Positions 1-8,253 of a DNA stretch of 64,000 nucleotides are shown in pieces (within the stretch, counting starts at the first letter, position 1; every line of letters starts with the position of its first letter). The DNA is taken from NCBI RefSeq assembly GCF_026340675.1, contig NZ_JAPEOX010000001.1, forward strand, positions 3,224,001 through 3,288,000, in the 5' to 3' direction. The position numbers were made by a program, and so were the translations under genes. Under the pieces are notes generated by a model. The model searched no databases. It saw only the letters and a program-made list of their open reading frames with translations, and was not told the origin of the DNA. The stretch comes from Streptomyces sp. NBC_01264. GTDB taxonomy: Bacteria; Actinomycetota; Actinomycetes; Streptomycetales; Streptomycetaceae.

Positions 1-357
1 GACCGCTCCCCACAGGCCCGAGAAGACCAGCAGGGACTCCGCGGCCAGCGACGCCGCCGCCGGCGTGAGGGTCGACAGGCCCAGCGCGTCGTACAGGACG
101 CCCGTGTAGATCTCCCCGGCCGGCCGGGCGACCGCCGTCAGCAGCTCCGCGTTCTTGGCGACCTCACCGCGCAGGCCCTCGCTCAGGCCCAGCACCTCGC
201 GGGCCTTCGGCTCGTCGCCCACGCACAGCTCGACCAGCTCCTCCAGCACCGCCGCCCGCGCCGCGGCCAGCCCCGGCAGCGAGAGCGTCTCCGGCTTCAG
301 CGGTGCGCCGGAGCCGCCGGCGGCCTTTCCTTCGGACGGCGGCAGCAGCACGAGCAC
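1..357 (-). CDS. yaaA: YaaA/UPF0246 family peroxide stress protein, partial
   Basis: The reverse strand starts with GTG at 357 behind the ribosome site GAAGGAGAA. It encodes MLVLLPPSEGKAAGGSG, the signature N-terminus of YaaA/DUF328, and continues through GEIYTGVLYDALGL and LLVFSGLWGAV, both typical of the family. The gene runs off the left edge, so only the first 119 codons are present. In Escherichia coli YaaA lowers free intracellular iron during hydrogen peroxide stress; here that role is by family only. The 160-bp inverted-repeat element starts 95 bp upstream of its start, so the element sits between this gene and the divergent RNB gene. Confidence 0.88.
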   Translation of the reverse strand, partial: MLVLLPPSEGKAAGGSGAPLKPETLSLPGLAAARAAVLEELVELCVGDEPKAREVLGLSEGLRGEVAKNAELLTAVARPAGEIYTGVLYDALGLSTLTPAAASLAAESLLVFSGLWGAV

Positions 358-452
358 GGTGGTTCTCCTTCGACGGGCACGGCACAGCGGTGGGGGTGCG
401 GCCCCCGACCAGGGTAGACGGCTCACCGCGCCGCCCAAGCCCACCGGCCCCA

Positions 453-612
453 GGGGGTGTCTTGCCGATCGGACCGGGCTCGCGGCGTCTGCCACGCACG
501 CTCGCCGCGTTGTCGTCACTCGCCGACGCTCCGCGTCGACTCCCTCCTCCGCCTTGCGATCGCACGCGTCAGACACCGCTCCCTGATCCGGCCCGATCGG
601 CAAGACACCCCC
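453..612. mobile_element. MITE-like element, 20-bp perfect terminal inverted repeats
   Basis: GGGGGTGTCTTGCCGATCGG at 453-472 is repeated as its exact reverse complement at 593-612, enclosing 120 bp without a convincing gene. Small size, long perfect terminal repeats and no transposase fit a MITE mobilised in trans. The flanks (CA on the left, TA on the right) do not show a clear target duplication. It ends 12 bp before the RNB start codon, so it probably provides part of that gene's leader or promoter. Confidence 0.6.
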
Positions 613-624
613 TAGGCTCGGCTC

Positions 625-2067
625 ATGCCACGCCGTCACATGATCATGACCGGCGCAGACGGGGCTGCTCTGCGGGCCGCGCTGCGTGAACTGCGGACGA
701 AGCTGGAGGTGCCGGAGGAGTTCCCGGCGCCCGTACTCGCCGAGGCCGAGCGGGCCGTACGCAGCCCCCGCCTGCCGGACTTCGACGCGACCGACATCCC
801 CTTCTTCACGATCGATCCACCGGCCTCGCGCGATCTGGACCAGGCCATGCACCTGGCGAAGCGTCCCTCCGGCGGCTACCGGGTGCACTACGCCATCGCC
901 GACGTCGCCGCCTACGTCACCCCCGGCGGCGCCCTCGACGCCGAGGCCCACCGCCGGGTCTCCACCCTCTACTTCCCCGACGAGAAGATCCCCCTGCACC
1001 CGGCCGTGCTCTCGGAGGGCGCCGCCAGCCTGCTCCCCGACCAGACCTGCCCGGCCCTGCTGTGGCGGCTCGACCTGGACGCCGAGGGGCGGGTGGAGAG
1101 CACCGGGGTCCGCCGCGCGCTCGTGCGCAGCCGGGCCAAACTTGACTACGACGGCGTCCAGAAGGCCATCGACGCGGGCACCGCCGAGGAGCCGCTCGCC
1201 CTGCTGAAGGACATCGGGAGGCTGCGCGAGGCCTTGGAGGCGGAGCGCGGGGGGATCTCGCTGGACGTGCCCGAGCAGGAGATCGTCGAGCACGAGGGCT
1301 CGTACAGCCTGGCCTACCGGGCTCCGCTCCCGGCCGACGGCTGGAACGCGCAGATCTCCCTGATGACCGGCATGGCCGCCGCCGATCTGATGCTCGCCGC
1401 CGGGACCGGCATCCTACGGACCCTGCCGACCGCTCCCGACGGAGCCGTCGGGCGGCTGCGCCGGACGGCGAAGGCCCTGCGGATCGACTGGCCGCACCAC
1501 GTCCCGTACGCGGAGCTCGTGCGCGGGCTCGATCCGCACCGGCCCGCCCACGCCGCCTTCCTCCAGGAGTGCACGTCCCTGCTGCGCGGAGCCGGCTACA
1601 CCGTCTTCACCGGCGGCGAGACCCCGGACCCCGTCCTGCACGCCGCGGTCGCGGCCCCGTACGCCCACTGCACCGCGCCCCTGCGCCGGCTCGTCGACCG
1701 GTACACGGGCGAGCTGTGCGTGGCGGCCGTGGCCGGGGCCGAGCCCCCCGGGTGGGCGGTGGAGGCGCTCGACGCCCTGCCGAAGGAGATGGCGGACGGG
1801 ACCCGGCTGGCGAACTCGGCGGAGCGGGAGGCCGTGGACCTGGTGGAGGCGGCGCTGCTCAAGGACCGCGTCGGCGAGACCTTCGAGGCGACGGTCATCG
1901 ACGTCAAGGACCGGGAGCCGCTGGTCGGCACGGTCCACCTGGAGGAGCCGGCGGTGATCGGCCGCGTGGAGTCCACGTCGGCGGAGCTGCCGCTGGGCGG
2001 CCGGATCAGGGTCCGGCTGACGGAGGCGGATCCTGGGCGGGCGAAGGTGCTGTTCGCACCCGTCTAG
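625..2067 (+). CDS. RNB-domain ribonuclease (RNase II/R family)
   Basis: A 480-residue protein whose residues about 45-370 form an RNB exoribonuclease domain. The metal-binding segment TIDPPASRDLDQAMHL (near 58-73) carries the spaced aspartates of the active site, and HYAIADVAAYV follows. The C-terminal third (DRVGETFEATVIDVKDR onward) resembles a shortened S1/OB RNA-binding end. The enzyme is expected to degrade RNA processively 3' to 5' in the cytoplasm. It lacks the N-terminal cold-shock domains of full RNase R, as do other compact actinobacterial homologues. The first ATG of the frame was chosen; ATGs at codons 6 and 8 are alternatives. The MITE-like element ends just upstream. Confidence 0.88.
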   Translation: MPRRHMIMTGADGAALRAALRELRTKLEVPEEFPAPVLAEAERAVRSPRLPDFDATDIPFFTIDPPASRDLDQAMHLAKRPSGGYRVHYAIADVAAYVTPGGALDAEAHRRVSTLYFPDEKIPLHPAVLSEGAASLLPDQTCPALLWRLDLDAEGRVESTGVRRALVRSRAKLDYDGVQKAIDAGTAEEPLALLKDIGRLREALEAERGGISLDVPEQEIVEHEGSYSLAYRAPLPADGWNAQISLMTGMAAADLMLAAGTGILRTLPTAPDGAVGRLRRTAKALRIDWPHHVPYAELVRGLDPHRPAHAAFLQECTSLLRGAGYTVFTGGETPDPVLHAAVAAPYAHCTAPLRRLVDRYTGELCVAAVAGAEPPGWAVEALDALPKEMADGTRLANSAEREAVDLVEAALLKDRVGETFEATVIDVKDREPLVGTVHLEEPAVIGRVESTSAELPLGGRIRVRLTEADPGRAKVLFAPV

Positions 2068-2092
2068 AGGGTGTTGGGGGGCGGGGTGCAGG

Positions 2093-3469
2093 TCAGCGGT
2101 GGCGGAGCCAGAAGCTGACGGGGTTCAGTTCCGTGGGTTCGATGGACCAGGGGCCGGGAGCGTCGATGATCAGCAGGCGCGGGCTCAGGGGGAGCGTGGC
2201 GACGCCGCGGCCGCGGTCCGGGCGGTAGAAGACGCGCTCGCGGTTGTCGTTGTTCCGGACGGCCTGCACCTCCATGGGGCCCCGTTCCTCATCCTTCCCG
2301 AGGTTCCTGACCTTGATGTCGAGGAGGTGGTGGCTGTGGGCCAGTACGTCCGGCCCGTGCCCCTCGACCCGGTCGACGAGCTCGGGTACGACCGTCACCG
2401 GCCGTAGGGTGACCGTCCACGCGCACCGTGTGTCCACCTCCAGCCGCAGCGGACGGTCCGCGAGGTTGCGGAAGACGGCCCGGCCGTGCAGATCGTCGAT
2501 CCGGCTGGACATGATCTGCTTCGTCCGGCGGCCGTTGGGCTTCAGGAGGGCGAGGTTCACGTACCCGGCGCCCGCCTTCATCAGCTCGACCACCACGAAG
2601 CCGCGCGGGAGCCGACTGCCGATCTCCACGATGCCGGGGCCCAGGCCCGATTCCCGGATCGGCGGGAACTCCTTCCCGAACTCGAAGGGAAGGGAGTTGA
2701 GCCGACCCGCCGGCACGCGGGGCGGGGCATCGGAGACCGGCACCGCATCCGCGGTCTTCAGGACGACCTGGGGCTGCGGAGGTTCGGGCGGCGGCACGGG
2801 TACGGGTACGGGTACCCGTACGGGCTCGGCCGCCGTCGCCGGCTCCGGCAGGGGCGGCGGGGGTGGGAGCCGGTCGGGCATCGGCGCCGGGGTGGGGGCC
2901 GCCGCCGGCTCCTCGCGCGGCTCCGCGGATGCCTCGTCCGGCACGGTGAAGCCGAAGTCGGTGGCCAGGCCCGGCAGTCCGGACGCGTAGCCCTGCCCCA
3001 CGGCGCGGAACTTCCATCCGCCGTCCCTGCGGTAGAACTCGCCCAGCAGGATCGCGGTCTCCGTCGTCGCGTCCTCCACGGAGTACAGCGCGAGCTGCTC
3101 CCCCGTGGCCGCAGCGACCGCCCGCAGGTACAGGTCCGCGACCTCCCCGAACGTCCCGCCGTCACAGGACGCCGCGACCACGATCCGTTCCACGGCCGGC
3201 TCCACGCGGCCGGGGTCGATCTCCAGCCAGTCCGCGGTGACCCCGCCCTCGCCCCGGGCGTCGCCCAACAGCCGTACGGCGCTCGCCGCGTGCTCGGGCT
3301 GGTTGTAGAACACCAGGTCGCCGCGGCCCCTGACCTTGCCGCCCGCCCCGACGAGCAGGGCGGCCGCGTCGACCGCCGGCGAGCCGGGCCCGCCGTCACG
3401 GCGTACGACGGCGACGCGCATCGGCTCGCCGCTGAGCGGAAGGTTTCCCCCCTTGATGATCTCTGTCAT
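2093..3469 (-). CDS. TerD-family protein with proline-rich linker and C-terminal TerD-like half
   Basis: The N-terminus (MTEIIKGGNLPLSGEPMRVAV) is the conserved start of TerD/TerZ proteins, and residues 1-185 match the calcium-binding TerD fold, including DWLEIDPGRVEPAVERIVVA and GEFYRRDGGWKFRAVGQGY. Residues about 190-250 are a Pro/Glu/Val-rich linker, encoded partly by tandem GGTACG repeats near 2800-2825. The remaining 200 residues are beta-rich and resemble the extra domain found in long streptomycete tellurium-resistance-type proteins. Such proteins are usually cytoplasmic and linked to stress or differentiation rather than to tellurite itself. The gene is convergent with the RNB gene (25 bp apart) and divergent from the AraC-type gene. 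Confidence 0.85.
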   Translation of the reverse strand: MTEIIKGGNLPLSGEPMRVAVVRRDGGPGSPAVDAAALLVGAGGKVRGRGDLVFYNQPEHAASAVRLLGDARGEGGVTADWLEIDPGRVEPAVERIVVAASCDGGTFGEVADLYLRAVAAATGEQLALYSVEDATTETAILLGEFYRRDGGWKFRAVGQGYASGLPGLATDFGFTVPDEASAEPREEPAAAPTPAPMPDRLPPPPPLPEPATAAEPVRVPVPVPVPPPEPPQPQVVLKTADAVPVSDAPPRVPAGRLNSLPFEFGKEFPPIRESGLGPGIVEIGSRLPRGFVVVELMKAGAGYVNLALLKPNGRRTKQIMSSRIDDLHGRAVFRNLADRPLRLEVDTRCAWTVTLRPVTVVPELVDRVEGHGPDVLAHSHHLLDIKVRNLGKDEERGPMEVQAVRNNDNRERVFYRPDRGRGVATLPLSPRLLIIDAPGPWSIEPTELNPVSFWLRHR

Positions 3470-3622
3470 GCACGCATCCTGACATCACGGCCCGGCCCGC
3501 CGGCAGGGGCGGCGGACCTGATCAGCTGCCGGACCGCTCTGGTCATCGCGCCCTGTGACCTGCCATCATCGGCCGACCGCGCGGTATCACCGACCGCGCA
3601 ACAGCGGTGGGAGGGACCGGAC

Positions 3623-4528
3623 ATGGGCTCGGTCGACGTCTTGGATCCACGCGCGATGCCCGCCGCCGCCCCGGGCAGCCGATCGGCGCGCCGCCGCCCG
3701 CCGGCCGCCGCGCTGCGACCGTTCATCATCAACTACACGGGCTTCCACACCGAGTTCACCACCCCGAGGCGCCGTCTGGAGCTGCCCACCGGCTGCGTGA
3801 CGCTGGTGTTCAGCTTCTCCGAGGGCCTGTGGGTCTCCCGTACGGAGAACCTCGCGACGGCCCAACTGCGGCCCGCCGCCCGGGCCATGATCAGCGGCCC
3901 GCGCACGGTGCCGGCGATCGGGGTGCACGCGGGGGTGGTGCACGGGCTGGAGGTGAACATGACCCCGCAGGGCTGCTACCGGCTGTTCGGCATCCCGATG
4001 TGGCACTTCGAGGACGCCCACGTGGATCTGGTGGAGGTGCTCGGGCGCCAGGGCCACCACCTCACCGAACGGCTCCAGGCGCTCCCCTCGTGGACGGAGC
4101 GGTTCGCCCTGCTGGACGCCCTCTTCTGCGCCCGACTCGACGCCGGCCCCTCCTGCGCGCCCGAGGTCGTCGGCGCCCTCTCCGGGCTCTGGGCCGACAC
4201 CCGCTCCCTGACCCGGGTGAGCGCGGCGACGGGCTGGAGCGCCCGTACCGTACGGGCCCGGTTCCGCGAGCAGGTGGGCCTGTCCCCCAAGGCCATGGCC
4301 CGGGTGTTCCGGCTGCAGCACGCGCTGCGGATGCTGGCGGCGGGAACGGCGGCGGCGCAGGTGGCGGCGGCCTGCGGCTACCACGACCAGGCGCACCTGA
4401 GCCGCGAGGTGAAGGCGATGACGGGGCTGCCCCCGTCCCGGTTCGTCGTACTGCGGGGCGGACTGGCACCGGGCTCGGTCCTGGACCGGATGCGGGGCCG
4501 GGTCAGCAGCGTGATGCTGTCGGGCTAG
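3623..4528 (+). CDS. AraC-family transcriptional regulator
   Basis: A 301-residue protein with an N-terminal sensor-like region (LPTGCVTLVFSFSEGLWVS, then MISGPRTVPAIGVHAGV) and a C-terminal double helix-turn-helix. The second half reads TRVSAATGWSARTVRARFRE, LSPKAMARVFRLQHAL and AAACGYHDQAHLSREVKAM, the usual AraC order. The sensor part resembles the DUF6597-type N-terminus of this subgroup. ATG at 3623 follows GGGAGGGACC and is preferred over upstream codons that would run into the opposite-strand TerD gene. The ligand and target are unknown. It is divergent from the TerD gene, which could be a target. Confidence 0.87.
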   Translation: MGSVDVLDPRAMPAAAPGSRSARRRPPAAALRPFIINYTGFHTEFTTPRRRLELPTGCVTLVFSFSEGLWVSRTENLATAQLRPAARAMISGPRTVPAIGVHAGVVHGLEVNMTPQGCYRLFGIPMWHFEDAHVDLVEVLGRQGHHLTERLQALPSWTERFALLDALFCARLDAGPSCAPEVVGALSGLWADTRSLTRVSAATGWSARTVRARFREQVGLSPKAMARVFRLQHALRMLAAGTAAAQVAAACGYHDQAHLSREVKAMTGLPPSRFVVLRGGLAPGSVLDRMRGRVSSVMLSG

Positions 4529-5106
4529 ACAGGCCGGATCAGGGTCCGCCCGGGTCCGGCTCGGATCGCGACCCGAGACCGGGTCAAGACCGGGCCCGGA
4601 CCCTGACCCGGACCCGGATCGCGACCCGGGGCGCGCCTCGGATCGCGTCCCGGGTCGCAGCCCGGCCGTGCGGCCCGGCGGCGGCTCCCCCGTTGGAATT
4701 CCGCCGGACCCCGTCGGCGGGCGTCGGCTCCCGTCGACGGGCGGTTCACCCGCTCTGGGCTGAGGACCCCCGTACCCCAGCCCACGAGCGAGCGCTCCCT
4801 CTTCCGGCTGCGCCCACCGGCTCCACCACTCAGCCCGCTAGACGCTGCGCGTCGAGCGGTTGAGCGCGGAGCCATCTAGTGCGCTAGACGGCTGGACGAA
4901 GATACGCCGTCGCACACACGCCCTGTCAAGGCTCTATGGGGCGCCCCGAGGCCATTATGACGTGGGTCACATTCCCCCGGGTCCGCTAGCTGGGTAGACG
5001 GAATTCGTTGCACTGTGTGGCGAAGCCATCTAGGCAGGTAGATAATGCTGGTGATGATTTAGTACTGGACTACACGATCCAGCAGCAGACGGGAGCAGTG
5101 ACGGTG
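4529..5106. other. Intergenic region with weak hairpin and operator repeats, no convincing gene
   Basis: 578 bp separate the AraC-type gene from the XRE gene. The first 170 bp are GC-rich with GACCCGG-like imperfect repeats; TCAGGGTCCG (4539-4548) pairs with CGGACCCTGA (4597-4606), a possible terminator. A TGAC-GTGG-GTCA dyad lies at 4958-4969. The right part holds three CTAG-centred repeats described separately. The reverse-strand frame over 4525-4875 has an Arg/Gly/Pro composition typical of a chance GC-rich frame. Confidence 0.6.
4875..5045 (+). promoter_or_regulatory. Three operator-like CTAG-N5-TAGA repeats before the XRE gene
   Basis: Three 17-bp sites align: TCTAGTGCGCTAGACGG (4875-4891), GCTAGCTGGGTAGACGG (4985-5001) and TCTAGGCAGGTAGATAA (5029-5045). 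Each has CTAG, five variable bases and TAGA, forming a partial palindrome. CTAG is scarce in Streptomyces DNA, so three aligned copies within 171 bp are unlikely by chance. The third ends in GATAAT, which could be a -10 element. The obvious candidate binder is the XRE protein encoded immediately downstream (autoregulation); this is inference. Confidence 0.55.
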
Positions 5107-5619
5107 ATGGGTGAGGAGACCCCCACCGGCCGGCGGGACACCATGGGTGACCGCCTCGGCTTCTTGATCGAGACGATCCACCCGGCGGGCCGCGGTCCGT
5201 ACACGTACCAAGAGATCGCCGAAGGCACCAAGAAGCTGTCCGGACCCTCCGTCTCGCACGGCACGGTCCAGACCATCCGCCTGAACAACAACCCCAACCC
5301 GGGCATCGACTCGATCCGCGCGATCGCCAACTTCTTCGGCGTCACCGTCGGATACCTGGCCGACGGCGAGAACGCCCAGGCGATCGAGCAGCGGATCGAG
5401 GAGCGGATCGCACGGCTGCGCGAGGAGATGGGCAAGGCCGCGGCGGCCGACGAGTTCGCCCAGGTCCTCGAGGACGAACAGGTCAAGGCCGCGGCCTTCC
5501 GCCTGAGCGGACTGTCCGCCGGATCCATGCGCTCCGTCACCGGCCTGATCAAGCAGCTCCGCAAGGCCGAAGGACTTCCGGATGTGAACCCGCGCCGGCG
5601 CCGCGGCAAGGATTCCTGA
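5107..5619 (+). CDS. XRE-family transcriptional regulator
   Basis: A 170-residue protein with an N-terminal helix-turn-helix (residues about 15-75: GDRLGFLIETIH, YTYQEIAEGTKKLSG, VSHGTVQTIRLNNNPNPGID, AIANFFGVTVGYLADGE). A charged helical stretch (AIEQRIEERIARLREEM) and a basic tail (RRRRGKDS) follow. This architecture recurs in Streptomyces beside ImmA/IrrE-type proteases. ATG at 5107 was chosen because it follows GACGGGAGCAGTG; ATG at 5143 also has a GGCGGGA site and cannot be excluded. The gene begins a four-gene same-strand set with a protease and two membrane proteins, and is probably autoregulated through the CTAG repeats. Confidence 0.85.
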   Translation: MGEETPTGRRDTMGDRLGFLIETIHPAGRGPYTYQEIAEGTKKLSGPSVSHGTVQTIRLNNNPNPGIDSIRAIANFFGVTVGYLADGENAQAIEQRIEERIARLREEMGKAAAADEFAQVLEDEQVKAAAFRLSGLSAGSMRSVTGLIKQLRKAEGLPDVNPRRRRGKDS

Positions 5620-5762
5620 GGCGCGAATCAGCCACGCGCTTCCCCCTGGTAGCCGTATTCCGGCCACCGATAGGCCCTCATCCGGCCCCTGCCCCGCTTC
5701 CGGTTACTCTCAAACCCGATCAGGTGTGCGGACTGGGCGACGAGGGGCGGGGAGGGGCGACG

Positions 5763-6464
5763 ATGCGCTGGTGGAAGCGCGCCGACGCGGAGTGCGCCGC
5801 CGTCGCGGACCGGCTCGTCATCCCCCGGCCGTTCGACCTGGAAGCCTTCTGCGAGGGGATCGCCGCGCAGCGCGGCCGGCCGCTGATCCTGCTGCCCCTC
5901 GACGGACCACCCGACCCGTCCCTGCCCTGCGGGATCTGGCTCGGACTGGACGTCGCCGACCTCGTCTTCTACGACGCCGTCGCCGCCGAGATCCTCAAGG
6001 TGCAGATCGTCCTCCACGAGATCTCGCACATGCTGCTCGGCCATGTCGCTCCCGAACTCGACATCCCCGAACAGGCGTCGGACCAGGAGATCGCCCGGGC
6101 CTCCGAGCACTTCCAGCGCCTGCTGACCCGTACGCACACGGCCGTCTCCGGAATCGACCGCCCCGAGCTGCCCGTGGCCTCGATCATCCGCACCGAGGCG
6201 GCCCGGATCAGGAGCGTGGCGCGCGCGACCGAATCGATCGACGAGGAACTCGGCCTCGACATCGACCGCCTGGCGCACCTCATGGGGCGGAGCAAGTTCG
6301 CCAGCCCGCAGGAGCGGCAGGCGGAGACCCTGGCCACGCTCATCCACGAGCGGGCCGGCCGCTACGACACGACGCAGTCGACCTCCAGTGACAGCGAGGC
6401 CGAGGACCGTCTCGTACGCCTCCATGACGCCCTCGGGCACCCCGTTCGAAACACGTGGTCGTGA
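5763..6464 (+). CDS. ImmA/IrrE-like metallo-endopeptidase
   Basis: A 233-residue protein with the zinc-protease motif HEISH (residues about 86-90, in VQIVLHEISHMLLGH) preceded by LPCGIWLGLDVADLVFYDA, the usual ImmA/IrrE layout. Family members cleave or inactivate a partner XRE repressor, so the regulator encoded 140 bp upstream is the likely substrate. The protein has no signal peptide. ATG at 5763 follows GGGGCGGGGAGGGG. The stop overlaps the junction with the next gene (GTG at 6466, one base later), implying co-translation with the membrane protein. Its trigger is unknown; a signal from the membrane partner is possible but unproven. Confidence 0.85.
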   Translation: MRWWKRADAECAAVADRLVIPRPFDLEAFCEGIAAQRGRPLILLPLDGPPDPSLPCGIWLGLDVADLVFYDAVAAEILKVQIVLHEISHMLLGHVAPELDIPEQASDQEIARASEHFQRLLTRTHTAVSGIDRPELPVASIIRTEAARIRSVARATESIDEELGLDIDRLAHLMGRSKFASPQERQAETLATLIHERAGRYDTTQSTSSDSEAEDRLVRLHDALGHPVRNTWS

Positions 6465-6465
6465 A

Positions 6466-7638
6466 GTGAAACACCTCGAAGCAGCCATCCTGGTCATGCT
6501 GTGGACGGTGACGCTCTGGCGCGCCCCCTCGGCCGTCCGCTCGGTCAAACAGCGGGCCCTGTGGGCGGCGTTCGCCGCCCTGACCGTCTCCATGACGCTG
6601 CGCCTGCCCGGAGTGATGCGCACGCTGGACGACTGGGCGGGGGTCAACAACCTCTCCACCCTCTTCAAGCACTGGCTGGGCATGATCGCGGCCGGCGCGG
6701 TCGTCGACTTCGTCGTCGCCATCGCCCGTCCGGAGACCGGCCGCCGGCTGCGGGTCCGTCACTACGCCGCCCTGACCGCGATGACGGCCATGGCGGTGCT
6801 CTTCGCCTTCTTCGTCCCGCGGCCCCACGAAATGACCGACTTCTTCGAGGAGACCGCCGGCAACGGCTGGGCCACGGTCTACTACCTCCTGTTCGTCGTC
6901 TACCTCGGCATCGCCATGGCCACCGCCACCTGGCTCTTCTGGGGCAGCGCCCGGCACGCCAGCGCCCTGTGGCTGCGGACCGGCGTCCGCCTCATGGGCA
7001 TCGGGACCGCCGTCGGCGTGCTCTACACCCTGATGCGGGCCGGGTACATCGCGAGCCGCCTCGCGGGCCTCACGGACGACACCAGCGATGTCGCGGTCGA
7101 CAACGTCACCGACGCCCTGAAGTACCTGGCGATCGGCTTCATCCTCATCGGGAGCAGCATCCCCGCCTTCGGCGTGGCCTGGCGCACCGTCCAGGACGGC
7201 CGCCACCACCGCCAGCTCCAGCCGCTCTGGCAGGACCTGACCGCGGTCACCCCCGACATCGTCCTGAAGACCGGGCTCCTGCGCAGCCCGCGCCTGCGGC
7301 TGTACCGCAGGGTGATCGAGATCCGCGACGCCGCCCTGACCCTGGACGCGTACACCGCCCCGGAGGTCCGCGAGCGCGCGCACCGCGCCGCCCTGGAGGC
7401 GGGGTTCGACCCGGCGACGAGCCCGGCGGCCGAAGCCCTCCGGATGCGGGCGGCCCGCGAGGGCAAGGCCCGCGGGGCGCTGCCGCTCCACGGCGCCCAG
7501 GAGCCGGCCGCCACCGTCGGGATCGACGACCTCGACTTCACCACCGAAGTACTGCGCCTCATCCAGCTCGCCCGGATCTACCACTCCGCCGTGGCCGACG
7601 AGTTCCTCACCACCACCAGCCAGGAGGCCACGGCGTGA
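6466..7638 (+). CDS. MAB_1171c-type integral membrane protein
   Basis: About 390 residues with seven predicted hydrophobic segments in the first 240 residues (for example AAILVMLWTVTLW, YAALTAMTAMAVLFAFF, VYYLLFVVYLGIAMA, AIGFILIGSSIPAFGVAW) and a soluble 150-residue C-terminal cytoplasmic part with PLWQDLTAVTPDIVL and LYRRVIEIRDAALTLD. This matches the MAB_1171c/DUF6545 family that accompanies XRE-ImmA pairs in actinobacteria. GTG at 6466 starts one base after the protease stop. The gene ends in a GTGA overlap with the next. A role as membrane sensor or anchor for the regulator/protease pair is suggested by context only. Confidence 0.82.
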   Translation: MKHLEAAILVMLWTVTLWRAPSAVRSVKQRALWAAFAALTVSMTLRLPGVMRTLDDWAGVNNLSTLFKHWLGMIAAGAVVDFVVAIARPETGRRLRVRHYAALTAMTAMAVLFAFFVPRPHEMTDFFEETAGNGWATVYYLLFVVYLGIAMATATWLFWGSARHASALWLRTGVRLMGIGTAVGVLYTLMRAGYIASRLAGLTDDTSDVAVDNVTDALKYLAIGFILIGSSIPAFGVAWRTVQDGRHHRQLQPLWQDLTAVTPDIVLKTGLLRSPRLRLYRRVIEIRDAALTLDAYTAPEVRERAHRAALEAGFDPATSPAAEALRMRAAREGKARGALPLHGAQEPAATVGIDDLDFTTEVLRLIQLARIYHSAVADEFLTTTSQEATA

Positions 7639-8231
7639 CCGCCACGCTCGACCAGCCCACCGAGTCCCGATCCGCCCGTCTGATCACCGACGGCCTCGAT
7701 CCCAAGACCTGGATCATCGCCGACACCCTCCTGATCGGCTGGCACACCGCCGGCCTCGAGGGGATCGGCTGGGGACTCCTGGGCTGCCTGTTCGCCGCCG
7801 TCATCCCGCTGGCCTTCATCAAGTACGGGATCCGGCGCGGCCGCTGGGCCGACCGGCACGTCGGCCAGCGCCAACAGCGCATCGTCGTGATGGTGTTCAT
7901 CATCGGCTCGGTCGTCACCGGCATCCTGCTGATGTCGTTCCTCGGCTCGCCCCGCACGATGATCGCGCTGATCGCGGCCATGCTGACCACCCTCGTGGCC
8001 CTGCTCGCCGTGACCCCCGCCTGGAAGATCAGCGTGCACGCGGCCGTCTCCTCCGGGAGCGTCGCCATGCTCGCCCTGACCTACGGGCCCTGGCTGCTGC
8101 TCGCCTACCCGCTGGTCGCCGTCGTCGGCTGGTCCCGGGTCGAGCTGAAGGACCACACCCTCGCCCAGGTCCTCGCGGGCACCGCGGTGGGCGCGGCCGT
8201 GGCGGCCACGACCTTCGCGCTGATCCGCTAG
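7635..8231 (+). CDS. PAP2-like membrane phosphatase family protein
   Basis: A 198-residue multi-pass membrane protein with five or six hydrophobic segments. The C-terminal part contains ISVHAAVSSGSVAML and SRVELKDHTLAQVLAG, resembling the last two PAP2 phosphatase motifs; the final His (DHT) is kept but the usual PSGH serine-histidine pair is replaced by VSSGS, so activity is uncertain. GTG at 7635 overlaps the preceding stop by four bases (GTGA), showing translational coupling to the MAB_1171c-type protein. A lipid-phosphate substrate would be expected for an active member. It is the last gene of the XRE-ImmA operon. Confidence 0.72.
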   Translation: MTATLDQPTESRSARLITDGLDPKTWIIADTLLIGWHTAGLEGIGWGLLGCLFAAVIPLAFIKYGIRRGRWADRHVGQRQQRIVVMVFIIGSVVTGILLMSFLGSPRTMIALIAAMLTTLVALLAVTPAWKISVHAAVSSGSVAMLALTYGPWLLLAYPLVAVVGWSRVELKDHTLAQVLAGTAVGAAVAATTFALIR

Positions 8232-8253
8232 CCCGGTCGCGGGACCGGAGCCG

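Noticed and set aside
4525..4875. Possible 116-codon reverse-strand gene before the XRE gene
   Set aside because: Arg/Gly/Pro repeats, no ribosome site, no domain, and it overlaps imperfect GACCCGG repeats.
4958..4969. TGACGTGGGTCA as a Crp or BldD site
   Set aside because: Half-sites and spacing do not match the usual Crp (GTGAC-N6-GTCAC) or BldD patterns, and one palindrome of this size is expected by chance.
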